Shown here piece by piece: positions 25,052 through 27,397 of a stretch of 32,004 bases of DNA. Position numbers and translations under genes: made by a program. The notes under the pieces were generated by a model, which was given only the letters and a program-made list of their open reading frames with translations, was not told the origin of the DNA and did not search any database. The stretch lies in the NCBI GenBank assembly GCA_036244855.1, contig BQKZ01006956.1, positions 11,030-43,033 on the forward strand. The letters are read 5' to 3'. How positions within the stretch are numbered: the stretch's first letter is position 1; each line of letters opens with the position of its first letter. This DNA is from Temnopleurus reevesii (Eukaryota; Echinodermata; Echinoidea; Temnopleuroida; Temnopleuridae).

Positions 25052-27205
25052 CTGATGATCTGATGATAATGATGACGATGATGAGGGTAGTTGTTGTGGT
25101 GGTGATAGTGGTGGTGGTGGGAGCTGTGATGATGTTAATGATGATGAACATGATGTTTGCTGATGATGTCATCAAGTTAAGTCATTTTAATTGCTTCAGA
25201 TTAAAGGTACTTCATGTAGGTCAATATTCAACTTCATTGAAATATGTACCAAAAATATCTGATTAGCTCTGTACTTGATCATTAAAGGATTTTACCAACT
25301 TGCTTGTCTAAGAAACTAAAACTATTTTTCGCTTGTTTTGATGTAAGAAATCTCTAATATTATGCTGTTAGATTGATACCAACATCATCACTTTTGTCTC
25401 ATCCATTAAAACCCCAGGTCACTTTCTCATTGATGCCATCCAATCTTTTATGTGGGGAGATTAGCCAAATCACTATGGATATTACAAACAAGGGCGCTTG
25501 CCCTCTCCACAAACTCCACACCATCTCGGACAGACCGGAGATATTCTCATTCGGAGGCCACTCTCATGCATTCCCTTCAAACTCTTCTTCCAGCCAATCA
25601 CTGACCAGCAGCAGTAGTGACTCTAGTAGCCTCAGCCAATCAGGAGGCAGGACAGTTCCATTGTTGGATTCAGGGGAGTGTGTGATTCATGAGATTGGTG
25701 TGGGCCAGTGCAATGTGAAAAATGTGACTGAAATTGTCTTACCAGAGGGGAGGCTCGTTCCAGGGGCGTCTCTGTCCGTGCCGTTGTGGGTTAGGGGGCC
25801 AGATGAGAGCGGGTTACATGATATCAGGATGCTATTCTACTATGAAACTACAGAAGAAAATACTAAAATTAGGTAAGATGTTTTGATTATAGATGACATG
25901 TATAATAGTAGTAATATAACAATAATATTGCGGATTTATAAAGTGCCTTTTCCGTCAGCTTTGACTGGTCAAAGCGCTTCCGATATTATTACCCGGTCAC
26001 TGGATGGCAATTCAAGCCTTAGAATCTAGGCAGACAAATAGGTGCTCACATTATATCAGATAATGTGCTGCTGCTCATGATGTTGAAATGCTTTGATTTC
26101 ATTTTGATATTTCAAAGAACTAAATGAGTTTCAGTTCCAAAGAAAATAAACAAACTTAGAGCAGAAGGGACACAGTATTTTGGACGAAGTAACGCAACTT
26201 CTTTCAAGCATTTACATTGGATGGATAAAAGAAATGTGAAACAGGCGTTGCACAAAGAATAGTGAAGCTACTTTATTTTGTGTTCATGAAGCTATTTTGA
26301 AGGCTTGAATAATTTACTTTGTACAAAATCCTTTGTCCCTTCCGCTCACAGTGACTCTACTATAAAAAGACGTTTAAAAAACCTAGGATTCTCATTTCCT
26401 GCCAGACAAAGCACATTTTGTTTTCTGTAACTCTCTTCCTGTATCTTTCTCCCTCTCCCTCCCCTCCCTTTACCTCTCATCTCTTCTTATATAATCCATC
26501 TTTCTTCATAATTATCTCCCACCTCCTTTCTTCCCCATGTCTTCCTCCTATATCTTTCTCTTATTACCTCCTCCTCCCCCTCCATTCTAATTCCCAATTA
26601 TCTATCGCACTTTTACTCTTCTTGGACTTTCCTTTGCTCCTTTTTTATTCTTTTCACCTACCTCTCGTTTGATAAACATTTCTCATTTTATTTACCCTTC
26701 ATCTCTTTTAATGCTTATCTCCACTCACTTTAACATTCATGCTCCTGCCCATATGATGTCCCATGCCTCTAATCATCATCTTTCTCTTCCCCTAGGCATA
26801 GAACGTTACAGCACACAGCTACGATACAGACCAGTAACTCAGTGTCTCTATCAGCCAGAGCAGACAGAGCACAGACAGTAGAGAGCAGGAGAGATAACAT
26901 AGCAGAGGCTAGTAGTCTCAACCTCATCATCTCGCTCACGATAGAGAACATAAACCAAGTAAGAAATCTCGACTATGCTTGTTGTTGTTTTTATTGGCCC
27001 CATCTTCTCCCAGATATATTTATTTCTTGTAAGATCAGTCAAAGAATTTCTCAGAATATCAAACTGATTTGTTTCACACATAATTAAAAATATCTTTGCT
27101 ATAGTATTCCAGTCAGTTTGTCTGTCCGTCTGTCTGTCAGTCAGTCAGTCAGTCAGTCAGTCTGTATCTGTCTGTCTGTCAGACAGTCCGACAGTCTGTC
27201 TGTTA

Positions 27206-27239
<34 letters not shown>

Positions 27240-27366
27240 GTTTCAGTGAATCAGTCAGTGTGTCTGTCAATCAATCAGTCAGTCTGTCAGATTTCAGTCA
27301 GTCAGTCAGTCTGTCTCTGTCTGTCAGTCTGTCAGACAGTCTGACAATCTGTCTGTTAGTCAGTCA

Positions 27367-27397
<31 letters not shown>

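Noticed and set aside
24858..25175. His-rich minus-strand ORF
   Set aside because: Repeat by-product of the intronic GAT/GGT tract.
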